Notes under the pieces: generated by a model
Told to the model about the DNA's origin: nothing
The model's input: only the letters and a program-made list of their open reading frames with translations
Database searches by the model: none
Assembly: GCF_033568475.1 (NCBI RefSeq)
Contig: NC_133123.1
Location: 25,096,622 to 25,160,621, forward strand
DNA length: 64,000 bases
DNA from: Henckelia pumila
Taxonomy: Eukaryota; Streptophyta; Magnoliopsida; Lamiales; Gesneriaceae
Reading direction: 5' to 3'
In this document: positions 12,346-23,110 of the stretch, piece after piece
How positions within the stretch are numbered: the stretch's first letter is position 1
Layout of the letters: each line of letters starts with the position of its first letter
Made by a program: the position numbers and the translations under genes

Positions 12346-12567
12346 CTTATCATCAATTGTACCAAAATAATTGATTTCAAAATTCAATTTACGGATAAAA
12401 TATTAAAATTTTCCAAAAATTCAAATTTATCCAAAATCAATTTTAAAATTTACGGACTTGAACAATTCGATCCGAAATCTCGTGAACCAATCAAAAACAA
12501 TTTTTGACCGGACCAAAAATAAAATTTTAACATATTAAAATTAATTTTTAATAAAATATTAATTTTT

Positions 12568-12865
12568 CCCGCGGGCCACCCGGGACACTCCCGGGTTGGC
12601 CCGCACCCGGGGCGCGGGCCGGGGGCAGCCCGGCTGCCCCCTTAGGGCAGCAACGCTTGCTGCCAGGGCGGCGCCTGGCGCCGCCGCTGGGCGGCGCCGA
12701 GCGCTGCCCTGCGCAGCGCCCAGCGCTGCGCTGGGCAGCGCACAGCGCTGCCCTGGGCAGCGCCGTGCGCCGCCCTGGGCGGCGACGGTCGCCGCCCCTG
12801 GGGGCAGCGACCATCGCTGCCCCTTCCGGGCAGCGATCCAATCGCTGCCCGGGTTTCGCCCCCCG
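12568..12865. repeat. GC-rich self-complementary island in copia leader
   Basis: About 300 bp of nearly pure G/C inside very AT-rich DNA. It is built from many copies of GGGCAGCG and its complement CGCTGCCC, some back to back (for example CAGCGCTGCGCTGGGCAGCG), so a strong branched hairpin is expected in the element's RNA. Open frames on both strands (12548-12841, 12596-12946) are Ala/Arg/Pro-rich products of the repeats and are not believable proteins. The island lies about 100 bp downstream of the PBS in the leader. Confidence 0.85.
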
Positions 12866-12965
12866 AAAAAAAAATTTTTTTTTTTTATTAAAAATATTTA
12901 TTTTGTTTCAAAAACCGAGACTCAAAAATTTTGTACAATTGATTAATTCAATCGATTGATCTGAG

Positions 12966-12984
12966 CAACCTGGCTTTGATACCA
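12966..12984 (-). other. Primer binding site of nested copia
   Basis: The minus strand reads TGGTATCAAAGCCAGGTTG, complementary to the 3' part of initiator-Met tRNA with one common variant base. It starts one base inside the 5' LTR edge at 12986. Confidence 0.88.
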
Positions 12985-12985
12985 C

Positions 12986-14838
12986 TGTTGGGTTATGACG
13001 AGTTCCCAGACCAATTACGATTGATACCCGGTGCAGCGGAAGTTTAAAAATTTTCATGGAACGTTTCCATGGTATGGGTATCAACCGTTCATCGATTGAA
13101 TTACGTGTGTGTAAAATTTAAATAACAATTAAATAAATTTTACCTCAAATCTCGCAACGAGATTAATGGACACCAACAGAACAATTCTGCTCTTGTTGTC
13201 TCTCCCTGGAACCGATGAACGCCTTCAATCAGGTCCACGAACAGAGGTTTAATCCCTCTGATAGATTGCACTAGAAAATCTATCAGAAGTTTTCTGCGAA
13301 GAGAATACACGAATTTGATTCGTTATTCCTTACTGCGATTCAAAATCACAGACCGGAATTTTCTCGGGCAGAGGGGGAGGGTTCGGCCGATTTGTTGAGA
13401 GAGAGGCTAGGGTTCGATTTTTGCTCTGTCTCAAAAATTATGACCTGTTGTGTGTAATTTCTGTACTGAAATAACTTATTTATAATGCAGGCCACTAACA
13501 CCTTAGGGCCCATTAGTCATAAGCTGGGGCCCGACAAGCAAAGCCCGCTCGTTCAGAAATTAATATAAAATTCATCGTGACTCCGATTGATGAAACGATT
13601 TCACCAATGTGCACAGAAACCATTTCTGCACGTTTTAAAGTCAAAATAAATTTTCTTGAATCCGAATTCAGTGGTTTCCAAAAATGTCCATCCCTATGTC
13701 ATTTTAGGAAATCCTACTCCCTTATTCTTATTTAAGAAGTCCAACTCCTTAGTTCATTAAATTTAACTCTTTAAATTTAACTATCTCAACGGGGATTAAA
13801 ACTCCATTACACTGTGTGACCCTCAATGGTTCAGGGATACAGCTAGCCGTGGGCTCACAACTCCTTGTGACTCGGAACAACACTTTCCGACTTGCCCAAC
13901 GAATCATGGTAAAGCGCCTAGCAACATCGCCCCATGATTCCCTAGGTATCACTGATAGTGCCTACAAGAACCAGTAGATTTTGGTTAGCGTACAGTACGG
14001 TCCCTTCATCCAAATATCCCGATCGAATCAACAACCATTGGTATATCGAGAGTCGCTCAAGATTCGATAACTATGCAATACATCTTGAAGATCAAATTAG
14101 TGACATCGCATGTGCTACTAAGAAACCATTTCTTAAATCACATCAAGTACTCTGGCCAGAGATTTGTCACACTAATATCTCCTCAGATCGCATAGGATAT
14201 CCACACTCGCAAGTATGTGGTGAATCCTTGACAACAATGCATTGACTCCTATATGTGTCGTAACTGTACCCAATCTCGACACCTGATGACCCCCTCAGAG
14301 TCGGTAAACGAGTCAAAGCACAGTACTAGCATATAGAGTCTCCATGATGTTTCAAGTCGTAAGGACTAATGGTGTACAACCAAAACCGCGGACTTTATCC
14401 ACTCGATAAGTGATAACCACTTGGAAAGTCCGGATAGGGTAGTTCGACTATTCATCCTATGAATATCCATTTGCATGCTTCGAACATCTCCATGTTCCCT
14501 ACCAATGAAACGTGGTACTCCGCATCGCAAATGCTAGTCTCAAACTCGAGCGATCCTTATCCTTATTATCGGACGGCTCAATCGACTAGGAACGGTTTTA
14601 GAATATACAGTGACTATAAGATGTATTTCATGATAGACATCTCCATGTTCTACCACATCTTACATACACTATAGTATATTCAAGGTCTTTATCAAAACAA
14701 CAATAGTATATAACAATATGAAGTAATATAAAGTCATTGCCATAAAAGTGTAAATAATATTAAACAAAAGATTGTTTATACAAAGAGTCAACAAAGCCCA
14801 TAGCCACACAGTTGGCTCACTGGGCATCCACTCTTACA
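12986..14838 (-). repeat. 5' LTR of nested copia
   Basis: Pairs with 5786-7638 (1853 bp each, one noticed difference). On the minus strand it should carry the promoter and transcription start of the element. Its outer edge is followed by the target duplication TAAAC at 14839-14843, after which the gypsy LTR resumes. Confidence 0.97.
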
Positions 14839-16424
14839 TAAACATGTTCGCAAAACATAGCTAGGTTGACATGCTGATTCGACTTCTAAATGAGTCTCAC
14901 TTCTATCTCTTGCTCTGGACGCTAACCAGGTCTATGCTGACTTGGTCCTGCCCCACCTGTTGCCAAGTACACATACAAAACGAAGCAACAGCCGGATAAC
15001 CGGTGAGAATGATAATCCCAGTAAAAGCAACATAACAAGTAATACAACAATAAACATGCTTTCAAGACAATGATGAAATCAATAACAACGTAATGAGATG
15101 CATGTCTTTAAACCGGGATATAAAATCTGATAAACGAGGGATTGCTGCTGTGCTTTTGGGATTCCGAGGATGAGATCACGTAACGGCTCACCGACTCTCC
15201 CAATCGAGGTGGTGCCACGTATCCCATTCCTCTAGACTTTGAGCAACTATAATGAGTATGCTAGCACCAGGCGAAACGACTACGACCTAGGCCACTCAAT
15301 CATAGTTCCCAAACGTCTAAACAAAAAGGGGCGGTTCTGCCCGCTAGAAACAAGATTGGCTCAAGATGAATGCATATCAAAACATAAACATAAGCCACAT
15401 AAACAACTCAAATAACAACCAAAATACAAGTTCCACATGCTAGAACAAGTATTGATGCAATATGTGATTTGAAAGGGAAACTCGAGAACCAACAGTCCCG
15501 AGTATGTTATCCCGCTACAATGACTGCTTTTATCTTTCAAGGCAGCAGTTCCAACTTCTGGAAAGCTACAACAAAAGATTGTATCAAAGTCTAACCAATC
15601 TAAACAACAACAAGGCTCAAGGTAAAACTCTTTACCGATCTTCTTCCAACTCTTGACGATCAAAATGCTGTTAACCCTGGGCTTGACAAACTCCAAACGA
15701 ATCTGTTCAGATACAATCAAAGATCAATTACCATGATCGACTTACAAGCCAAGTTCAACAACTTCAAAAACGGTTCAAATCTCCAAAACTCAAACCGACG
15801 GCATAACGGCTATAACTGAACAAATCGACAACGCAGACAGCAGTTCAATAGCGATATCAACTCATATCAATGCCAATTACAAACCTAACAAGGCAAACCC
15901 AACAAATCTTAAAACCATGATTTTCGAAAATGGCTTCCAAAAATCATAAAAATTCCGAACGTCGCTCAAATTCAAAACCGACAGATAATAGACAATCAGA
16001 ACTCTGTAGAGAACAACATACTCGAATCTAGAACGATTCTAACAACATCCAAAAACTAGAATGTATCTGATCGTAGAAAAACTTACGATATAACAGAGCT
16101 CTCACTGCAGTGATCGATAATCTGCCTTCAGAAATAATTTCTAACGGACGGATCGAGCTCGGACTGGATTTTGAAAGCTCCAAACTCACGTTTGGATCTC
16201 TAATGGAGGTTGGAGGCGTGGAGAAGGAAAGGAGAAGGAGAAGGAGACTATTCTCCATCCAATCAAGTTGTAGATAATATATAAAATCCAATAATTGCGT
16301 TTTAGTCCCTGAAATTTCCAAAATTTGCAAAAAGGACCCTGATCAAAATCAAGTCGGCTCGTGAACTCTGTAATCTCCGATTAACTCAAATAAACTTATT
16401 TAAGATAAAAAACGGGGCGTTACA

Positions 16425-16757
16425 TTATTCGTGAGACCGGTCAACTCTACCCATATTTACAATTAAAAATAGAGTAACACTCTTGTGAGACGGTCTCATC
16501 CGTGAGACGATTCAACCCTACTCATATTTATAATAATGAGTAATACTTTTGGCATAAAATGTAATATTTTTTAATGGATAACTCATATAAGAGTCTCGTT
16601 TAAAAAAATGACCATTGAGACCGTCTTATAGGAGTTTTTGTCTTAAAAATAATACTTGTATCATTAAAAGTAATAATTTTTATGAATAACTCAAGAAAGA
16701 GACATGTCTCACAAAATTAATTCGTGAGACCATCTCACAAGAATTTTTGTTATAGAC
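16425..16757. repeat. Nested pair of GAGACGGTCTCA-type MITEs
   Basis: An inner copy (about 16473-16640) has inverted ends: TTGTGAGACGGTCTCA on the left and TGAGACCGTCTTATAGGAG on the right. It lies within an outer copy whose halves are 16425-16472 and about 16641-16757. The inner and outer copies share the motifs CTACxCATATTTA and AATGGATAACTCA/GAATAACTCAAG. The gypsy element abuts the outer copy at 16425, so it inserted into this MITE. Related copies lie at 20937-21077 and 38547-38765. Confidence 0.7.
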
Positions 16758-17356
16758 TTATGTAACATCTACTTCTCTTCCTCGTAGTTGTATGGAAAAT
16801 GGTTATTTTTAATCGAAGTTGTTGTAAAATTGCGTCATAATTGTTTATAAACCATTTCAACTTTCAAGCATTCATTCTAAATTTTAAATTGTTAGATCAT
16901 GTCGTAGAATGAAGTTCTTGGAAATTGTATACAAGGACTTGCACAATCCTCCCATTTGATCAAGCTTTTTGGGTAGACTTATACCTACTTTCATGATCTT
17001 TGATATGATATCAGAGCTAGGTTCACAATTATGTTTTGGGTTGTTTTAATATCTCATCCGTTAATATCTTGTAAACTTCACTTTCGAGATGTTCATTCAT
17101 GGTTCATTGTTATATATGAGATCGTCCTAATGGGTCATTTGTTAATATATTGTAAATTTCACTATTCAGATGTTCATTCTTGAATGTGGGATGATGTGTT
17201 GGACGTCTCACATCCATTGAATAAAGTCCTAGCGAGTTGTATATGTATATATATATGGAGTTAGACAATCTTTTCCCTAACTAGCTTTTAGGATGGACTT
17301 AGACCCATATTAATGATTTTAATTTTAACATAAAATCTACACGGGACAGAAGTATT
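16758..17356. other. Intergenic, no gene seen
   Basis: AT-rich single-copy-looking sequence with many short stops. No domain, tRNA or paired repeat was recognised. Confidence 0.5.
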
Positions 17357-17582
17357 TGAGGGGTGGATTTTTCGCAATACCGTATCAAAAATATTGGTAT
17401 GAAAAAAGTTTATATCGGTACCGATATCGAAATTTCAAAATTTTTGTATAGAAAATATTCATACTCATATCGTATAGATATCGAAAAAAAATCGATATAC
17501 CAAAAAAGTGTCTATATATCGAAAAAAAATTGATACGATATCCCAAAAAATCGATATTTGGGTTCGGTATCTCAGCCCTAAG
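17357..17582. repeat. MITE-like element rich in CGATAT repeats
   Basis: Left end AGGGGTGGATTTTTCGCAAT and right end TCGGTATCTCAGCCCTA are imperfect inverted ends. The interior repeats the words ATATCGAAAA and AAATCGATAT in both orientations. This pattern is typical of small hAT-related elements in plants. The 161-codon minus-strand frame at 17385-17870 runs through the repeats and is low-complexity, so I do not call it a gene. Confidence 0.45.
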
Positions 17583-18223
17583 TATTTCACCGTATGTAAC
17601 GCAAATAATATTAAATAATAATAATGAAAATAAAATTTCTTTTCTATTTAAAAGACAGAACTTGACATATGAATTATGAGTATTTGGGTAGGGGGATCTG
17701 AATCCGACACTAATGTAGAAGCTGCTTCGAAAAGCCATTTCTAACCGGCCCCTATCGCTCTGCTCTTTCATTAATGTCCAGGGACACAATTTGACTCCCA
17801 ACATATTTGATTGTTTTTTTAAAATTAAATTCAGCTCACACTTTTCAAGCTGTGCTTGAGTTGCAAACATTTCAAACCTATCAAGTTTCTAATCGTCCAC
17901 CAAAATCTGCATTGATTTTTTACTAGCGGTTTTTTCTTGTTCGGGTAATCGAGTTTGATTTATAATACTTTCAACATAATTCGAGTCAATTATGGATTCT
18001 ACGATCTAAATACGACTGGGGCCGTTGGATATGTCGTTAATTATCTTTATGTCGGATTGGAATTTTCCCGGTTAAACACATATGTGTAATGTCGAGGCAT
18101 TTGAAACGTATGGATATAATGTCCTTTGGTCAATCACATGATTTTATATATTTGCGCCATAAGAAATTCTGAAGTACTTCATGTATTCACGTTCAACTGC
18201 AAAAAAATTGCGCAAAGGACTTA

Positions 18224-18386
18224 TCTTCTATAATAAATGAGTACTACTCAACTGACCCAAATCACATGTCGCGTAGAAGGGAATCATTCAAAATATATAT
18301 TATTTATTTATCGACAACTAACTTGACATCAAATATTGAGGAAAAAAATCATAATATAAATGTTCGAATATTCATCTTTCCCATGA
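18224..18386 (+). repeat. 163-bp direct repeat, left copy
   Basis: Matches 19452-19614 with one mismatch (162 of 163). It starts TCTTCTATAATAAATGAG and ends CTTTCCCATGA. The copies enclose 1065 bp that includes an RPA-like fragment and a possible Helitron end. Confidence 0.9.
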
Positions 18387-18703
18387 CACCATTGTTTCAA
18401 GTTATTCGTGATATTAATCTTTCAGATTGGCATTGAGCGCTGAAGTTAAGATTAATACGCTATTACAATCTACCTCCATACCAAAGCAAGGAAAAACAAA
18501 CAATGGAATGTATATTCCAAGATATTGAGGTACATGAATTTTATGAGATTTATATTTATTTTCTATTAAAATTTCAGTTGTTGTGCTTTTACTAACCTTT
18601 TGATATTTATTTTTATCTTCAACCTCACTTAGCTTTTTTTTTTCCCTCTCAACTTCATGGATTACGCATACATGCAACTATAAAAAATAATGTCATTGAC
18701 AAA

Positions 18704-19100
18704 TTGAGGCCAATACTCAAAGAATATCGTCTTTATGCTATCAAAAATATGATAGTTGTGCAAAATAAAATAAAAATCAAAACCACATCTAACATTTACA
18801 AAATTAATCTAATCTATAAGACCAATGTTAGCGAAATAGAAGATCACAAATTTTCATCAAAGATGTTTGAATTCAAGAACTTCAAAGATTTGACGACAGC
18901 AGAAGTCATCGATGAATCTGAAATTTTTGGTACGTTTATTCTTGAAGTGTATTTTAATGATCTTAAAATTTCTTATTATATTTTAATGTGTTAATTTTTT
19001 TTTCTAGATGTGATTGGGACAATGATTTCAAGAGACAACTCTAACAAATCAATGGCCGTCCTACAAAGCTAATTGATTTTGTCATTAAAGATTTAGAGTA
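18704..19100 (+). pseudogene. Replication protein A (RPA1)-like OB-fold fragment
   Basis: Frame 18704-18929 encodes a segment resembling the OB-fold DNA-binding region of plant RPA1-like proteins: YKINLIYKTNVSEIEDHKF, then FKNFKDLTTAEVIDESEIF. A GT-AG intron (18930-19007) can be removed to continue as DVIGTMISRDN, the usual continuation, before a stop after about 20 codons. Only one domain is present, so it is a fragment. Plant RPA1-like genes of this sort are often carried or captured by Helitrons, which fits the possible Helitron end downstream. Short overlapping frames nearby, such as 18414-18677 minus, are not supported. Confidence 0.55.
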
Positions 19101-19420
19101 AAAAAAATTTTAAATTAGTATTTAATTTATGTGGTGATTATAAAGTTTAATTACGATATCTTCCATGTCTATCAATAAATTTTTAGGCACAACAAATTGC
19201 TATGCACTTTGTGGAAAAATTTCGTGGACGAAATGATGACATTTTTTAATACAATTGGTGATGAACCAGTTGGTGGTTCTTCAGATGTGTCGTGCAAGAA
19301 CAAATTATCATGTATGACTTTTTCTGAAAATTACTCACTGTAAAATTAAATTTGTTTGCATTTTAATTTTATAGTCAAAATTTTAATTTAATCCAATTTA
19401 ATTATATTATACGCAAGATT

Positions 19421-19451
19421 TCACACGTGCATTGCACGGATGAAATAGTAG
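19421..19451 (+). other. Possible Helitron 3' end
   Basis: The sequence CACGTGCATTGCACGG has a short palindrome (CGTGCA/TGCACG) a few bases before the end of a 1065-bp segment that carries the RPA-like fragment. Many plant Helitrons end with a GC-rich hairpin of this type. The usual CTRR terminus is not clear here (ATAGTAG), so the call is tentative. Confidence 0.35.
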
Positions 19452-19614
19452 TCTTCTATAATAAATGAGTACTACTCAACTGACCCAAATCACATGTCGC
19501 GTAGAAGGGAATCATTCAAAATATATATTATTTATTTATCGACAACTAACTTGACATCAAATATTGAGGAAAAAAATCATAATATATATGTTCGAATATT
19601 CATCTTTCCCATGA
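19452..19614 (+). repeat. 163-bp direct repeat, right copy
   Basis: Second copy of 18224-18386, differing at one base (ATATAAAT against ATATATAT). It starts directly after the Helitron-like end, and sequences diverge abruptly at both edges. Confidence 0.9.
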
Positions 19615-20936
19615 TGATCAACAGATCTCATCAAATATATGAGTCCTAAAACGAAATTTTATAAATTATAATCGAGGAATTAATATAAATAGAGAGATAA
19701 ATTAAACTTTTACACCTCTACAATTTCACATAAATTAAATACCACTACATACGTAGACCCAACAATATCAATTATTTTACCCTAAAAAAAAACAATTTAA
19801 ATTATTTTTGTTAGCTGAGAGGGGATAAATTAAATAGAACTGAAAACATAAAATTTTGTTTTCAAAAAGGTTTTCTCATTAAAACAAAAGAGGGATAAAT
19901 GGAGGAAAAAATTATCGTGAATTATATATTATTTAAATATTTATATTTGGCTGAAAATTATGCATCATATTCCAGTGAACACCGTTTGCAGGTCAGTGAT
20001 GATTTTACGTTGACAGTTCGTCTATGTCAGTGACATGGAGTTTTATATTGGGATGTACCAATGATTATAGTAGAAAACGAAATTATTAAACATTATGTTA
20101 TACTCTTAACCAAACTAATTAGTAATTATACAAGATCTTAAAATTATGACAATATAATGACTCGTTCTCTATATAGAAGCACAAGGAAGCCACTTTATAA
20201 ATGCGAAGTAACGGTGAATGTACATCCAATATATCTATTTACATTAATTATATAGTTAGATTTTGCTATTATATGTTTCATGTCGCATGAGATTTTGACA
20301 AATTTAATTTTTACATTGATTTTTTATGATGTAAGAAATGATGTTCAAATATTAATGTACATGTAAAATCACTCAATCGTACATCATGCATGACCTTGAA
20401 CATTATAAATAGGTCCATGTTATAAAAATTTCTGTATTATTGTAATAATTTTTAGATTTACTCAGACATCACAAATGTTTTGTTGCGATAAATTGTGTAC
20501 TGTGATATGGGCTATGTATCTGAGTAGATCTACAACGTATTATAATAATTTAAATGAATTTTTGTATCGTAGACTTAATATAGAAAAAAAAATTGGTTAC
20601 TTAGGTGCAACAAATCATTGTGGAAAGAGGTAAACGTGCAAATGTTATAAAATTTTAAGGAATGAGATGCTTATTAATTAATTTTCATAAGAGATAAATG
20701 TGTATTTTCAATATTTTATGAGAGAGTTTGATGAAAAAAAACTATTTTTTCTACCATTTTATCCTCAATTTTGTATTCATTATATAGGTTGATGTTTTTT
20801 TCCCCTCATTTTATTACTTTTTTTTTCTATTTTTTATTTTTCTTTACAACATCAGATTGTACAGGTACACAACTTGTATTTTTGGGTACCAATTATTTTT
20901 ATTATTTATTATTATTATTATTATTATTATATGAGT
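19615..20936. other. Intergenic, no gene seen
   Basis: AT-rich DNA with a short TTA microsatellite near 20908-20930. No coding frame above background and no recognisable repeat family. Confidence 0.5.
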
Positions 20937-21077
20937 AGGTCTCTTGTGAGACGCTCTCACTGATATTTATTCGTGAGATATGTCAACTATGTCCATGTTT
21001 AAAATAAAAGCAATGTTTTTTTATGGATGATAAAAATAGGAGACCCGTCTCATAAAACTGACTCGTGAGACTGCCTA
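20937..21077. repeat. GAGACGGTCTCA-type MITE, third locus
   Basis: Left end TCTTGTGAGACGCTCTCACTG and right end GACCCGTCTCATAAAACTGACTCGTGAGACTG form inverted ends with the family's internal order (a GTCAACTATGTCCATGTTTA block, then TTTTATGGATGA). It ends directly where an LTR begins at 21078. Confidence 0.6.
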
Positions 21078-21808
21078 TGTAGTGACTCGAGCATCATTTT
21101 AAGCCATTAAAATGTTAAACATTATCAATAGGTCATTATTTAAGCAAATCAAGTATTTAATTGAGTTTGGAACTTAGAAATTTGGTTTCGAAATCATCAA
21201 AGGTTTCGAACCTTCCAAACTGTAGTTCGGAAACACCGAACTGATCAGAAGCAAGTTCGGTGGCATCGAAGAGTTCGTATCGTCCGATCAGAGTTAGGCT
21301 ATGCAGGTTCTAGGTTTCAACATGTGGGTTACATGTGAGTTTGAAACATCGGAGCAGGATTGATCTTGTTACCCAATATACCCAGTCACATCATTTGCAT
21401 GCGCATATATGTTTGTATACTCATACTTTACGTACTGGACATTAGTTGCTCACGCCTTTGGTTTTATCTTAGACACCCCATTCGACGGGACAGATCTCAG
21501 ACGAGGATTGCGGTTTAAGGAAGGGTTAGGAGCATGCAGAGTCTGTGACCATGATGGAGGTTTTCCTGTTTTGCTACTGTCGTTTTGTTTTGGGTTCAGA
21601 TACAGTTCTTTGATTTGGTTATATAAGTTTATAACATGTTTCAGTTATGCTTTCTAGTTGTTTTCTTCCGGGGTTGCTTGAGTTATGTTTTACTTGGTTT
21701 TAGATTCCGAAAGTTTAAATTTTCTGATTAAGTTTTATGTTTAAATTATAAATTAAATGGCTAAGTAATAAGTTAATACATGATCCAGGTCGGATCACTA
21801 GTCACTAC
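21078..21808 (+). repeat. Solo or truncated gypsy LTR
   Basis: Starts TGTAGTGACTCGAG and ends near GATCACTAGTCACTAC. Bases 21395-21500 match, in the opposite orientation, 53180-53285 of the LTR at 52908-54402: both contain CATATATGTTTGTATACTCAT followed by a CTCACGCC block and CCCATTCGACGG. No PBS, PPT or coding sequence is attached. The frame 21409-21657 lies inside the LTR and is not a gene. Confidence 0.65.
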
Positions 21809-22092
21809 TGTCTGACCGGAGTTTTTGCATTATTATATAATACTTGAGTACCTCATATTAACTACTTTGTCATGTCAATTCGACATCTAACTTTATTTTC
21901 AGCTTTACCCATGTATAATTTGTTGTGTAACTTTGATGGTGTGAATTATTGCATCTCAAAGTTCACATGTTCTCTTTTGCTCTTAATTTTAAAAAAAAAT
22001 TCTCCAAATAACTAAATTATGTTAGTACATGAAAATCATGTGCGATAGTTACTAGTATAAATGATACATCCATCTACTACACACAGTGTGAG
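21809..22092. other. Intergenic, nothing recognised
   Basis: Short AT-rich stretch without coding potential. Confidence 0.4.
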
Positions 22093-22255
22093 TAGGGATG
22101 ACAATGGGGCGGGGATAGGGATGTCTTCCCCATTCCCGTCCCCGAATTCAAACCCCATCTCAATCTTCGCCCTGATCCTCATAATTTCTTATCGGGGATT
22201 TTTCGTCCACATCCTCGTCCCCCATACCCGAGAATATATATTATTAATAAATTTT

Positions 22256-22294
<39 letters not shown>

Positions 22295-22697
22295 ATTAGT
22301 AAATTTTATTATATAATAATAAAAAATTATTAGTCAATTTTATGATAAATTACATTAAATATTTTGGGTAAAATTTTTGATTAAAATATTAAATTTTAAA
22401 ATTAATCAAAATATTTTAAATAACAAATATCGCTACCAATAAAAATTATTTTTTTAAATAAAATACTATATATCAACAATTTATTAAGAATATATTTTTA
22501 AAATTTATCAAAATAAATAACAAAATATATACATAGATTAATATTAATAGTTTATATATCTACGTAACATGAATGAGATTTAAATAATAATTTTATATTA
22601 TAAAAAATATATAAACTAAATAATAGTAATACTTTTAATTGTAATTTTTATAAAATTTTAGATTTAATAAAATTTGATAAATAAAATATTTATACAC

Positions 22698-22753
<56 letters not shown>

Positions 22754-22908
22754 CGATGCGGGTTCGAAAATGGGGATAACATCCCCATACCCGCCCCAAT
22801 AAGTTGTGGAGATTTTTAAAAATTTCCGAACCCGAACCCATACCCGAATATTCACCCCCGAACCCGCCCCGTTTTGAATTTTTCCCGCGGGAAAAAGTAT
22901 CATCCTTA
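22093..22908. mobile_element. Non-autonomous hAT-like element with GC-rich ends, copy 1
   Basis: Left end TAGGGATGACAATGGGGCGG and right end CCCCGTTTTGAATTTTTCCC ... TATCATCCTTA, inverted at the very tips. The interior is AT-rich with a (TA)n tract at about 22262-22290 and a (TTA)n tract at about 22699-22753. A close relative lies at 23952-25050. No transposase frame is present; the short frames at 22061-22333 and 22635-22919 are repeat artefacts. Confidence 0.65.
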
Positions 22909-22924
22909 AAAAGAAACAAAAAGA

Positions 22925-23110
22925 GTTTTTTGGATTTTCTTGAGTGTTTCTCTTGTGCGAGTTATAGAATTATTTCTCGGTAATACTCGAGTTTTTGGGT
23001 TTGGTGAGAGAAAGTGCATGTTTTGTATACACTTGTAATATTTCTTTCAATAATAAATATTTGCAGTAGCTACGTGAACGTAGCCTATATTGGGTGAACC
23101 ACGTAAATAT
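22925..23110 (+). repeat. copia LTR remnant (R-U5-like)
   Basis: Contains ACTTGTAATATTTCTTTCAA, then a CGTGAACGTAGCC block and GGTGAACCACGTAAATATTT, an order typical of the 3' part of several plant copia LTRs. No matching second LTR was found nearby, so it is likely a truncated LTR. Confidence 0.4.

Larger units (their letters stand above)
5786..14838 (-). mobile_element. Ty1/copia retrotransposon with near-identical LTRs, coding-defective
   Basis: A complete 9053-bp insertion on the minus strand, flanked by the 5-bp target duplication TAAAC (5781-5785 and 14839-14843). It has 1853-bp LTRs starting TG and ending CA, a PBS at 12966-12984 and a PPT at 7639-7650. Gag, protease and the start of integrase are broken, while integrase core, RT and RNase H form one open frame of 816 codons. 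About 2 kb between gag and the PBS is non-coding leader with unusual repeats. Reading the two LTRs side by side I found a single difference (C at 6525, T at 13725), so insertion is very recent. The insertion point lies inside the 5' LTR of the surrounding gypsy element. Confidence 0.95.
1..16424 (-). mobile_element. Ty3/gypsy chromovirus (Tekay-like), nested and inactive
   Basis: LTR retrotransposon on the minus strand, running off the left edge. Order along the element: 5' LTR (16424 down to 5389, split by a copia insertion), PBS at 5371-5383, gag-protease, reverse transcriptase, RNase H, integrase with a C-terminal chromodomain-like segment, PPT at 431-445, then the 3' LTR (430 down past 1). 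LTRs begin TGTAACGCCCC, a start common in Tekay-type plant elements. The 430 bp of LTR visible twice differ at only about five sites, roughly 1%, so insertion is fairly recent but older than the copia inside it. Two frameshifts and several nonsense codons make it non-coding today. Its right edge abuts a MITE at 16425. The left target duplication is outside the window. Confidence 0.93.
5389..16424 (-). repeat. 5' LTR of gypsy element, split by a nested copia
   Basis: The LTR is 5389-5785 plus 14844-16424 (about 1.98 kb). The copia element and one copy of its TAAAC duplication account for the rest. The outer end at 16424 carries TGTAACGCCCCG on the minus strand and the inner end is next to the PBS. 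No gene is seen in the LTR arms. Short open frames at 15361-15720 and 16028-16330 are not recognisable proteins; the latter is duplicated at 35-337 because it lies in both LTRs. Confidence 0.88.

Noticed and set aside
12548..12959. Ala/Arg/Pro-rich open frames on both strands over the GC island
   Set aside because: They are products of the GGGCAGCG repeats in all frames, lack any domain and sit in the retroelement leader.
17385..17870. 161-codon minus-strand open frame
   Set aside because: Its end runs through the CGATAT repeats of a MITE-like element and its composition is low-complexity; no domain recognised.
18414..18677. Minus-strand frame with KVSKSTTTEILIENK, faintly like the C-terminus of a PIF1 helicase
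   Set aside because: The resemblance is only a few residues, the orientation is opposite to the RPA fragment, and no other helicase motif is nearby.
22635..22919. Frames with poly-Asn or poly-Ile
   Set aside because: They are translations of a (TTA)n microsatellite.
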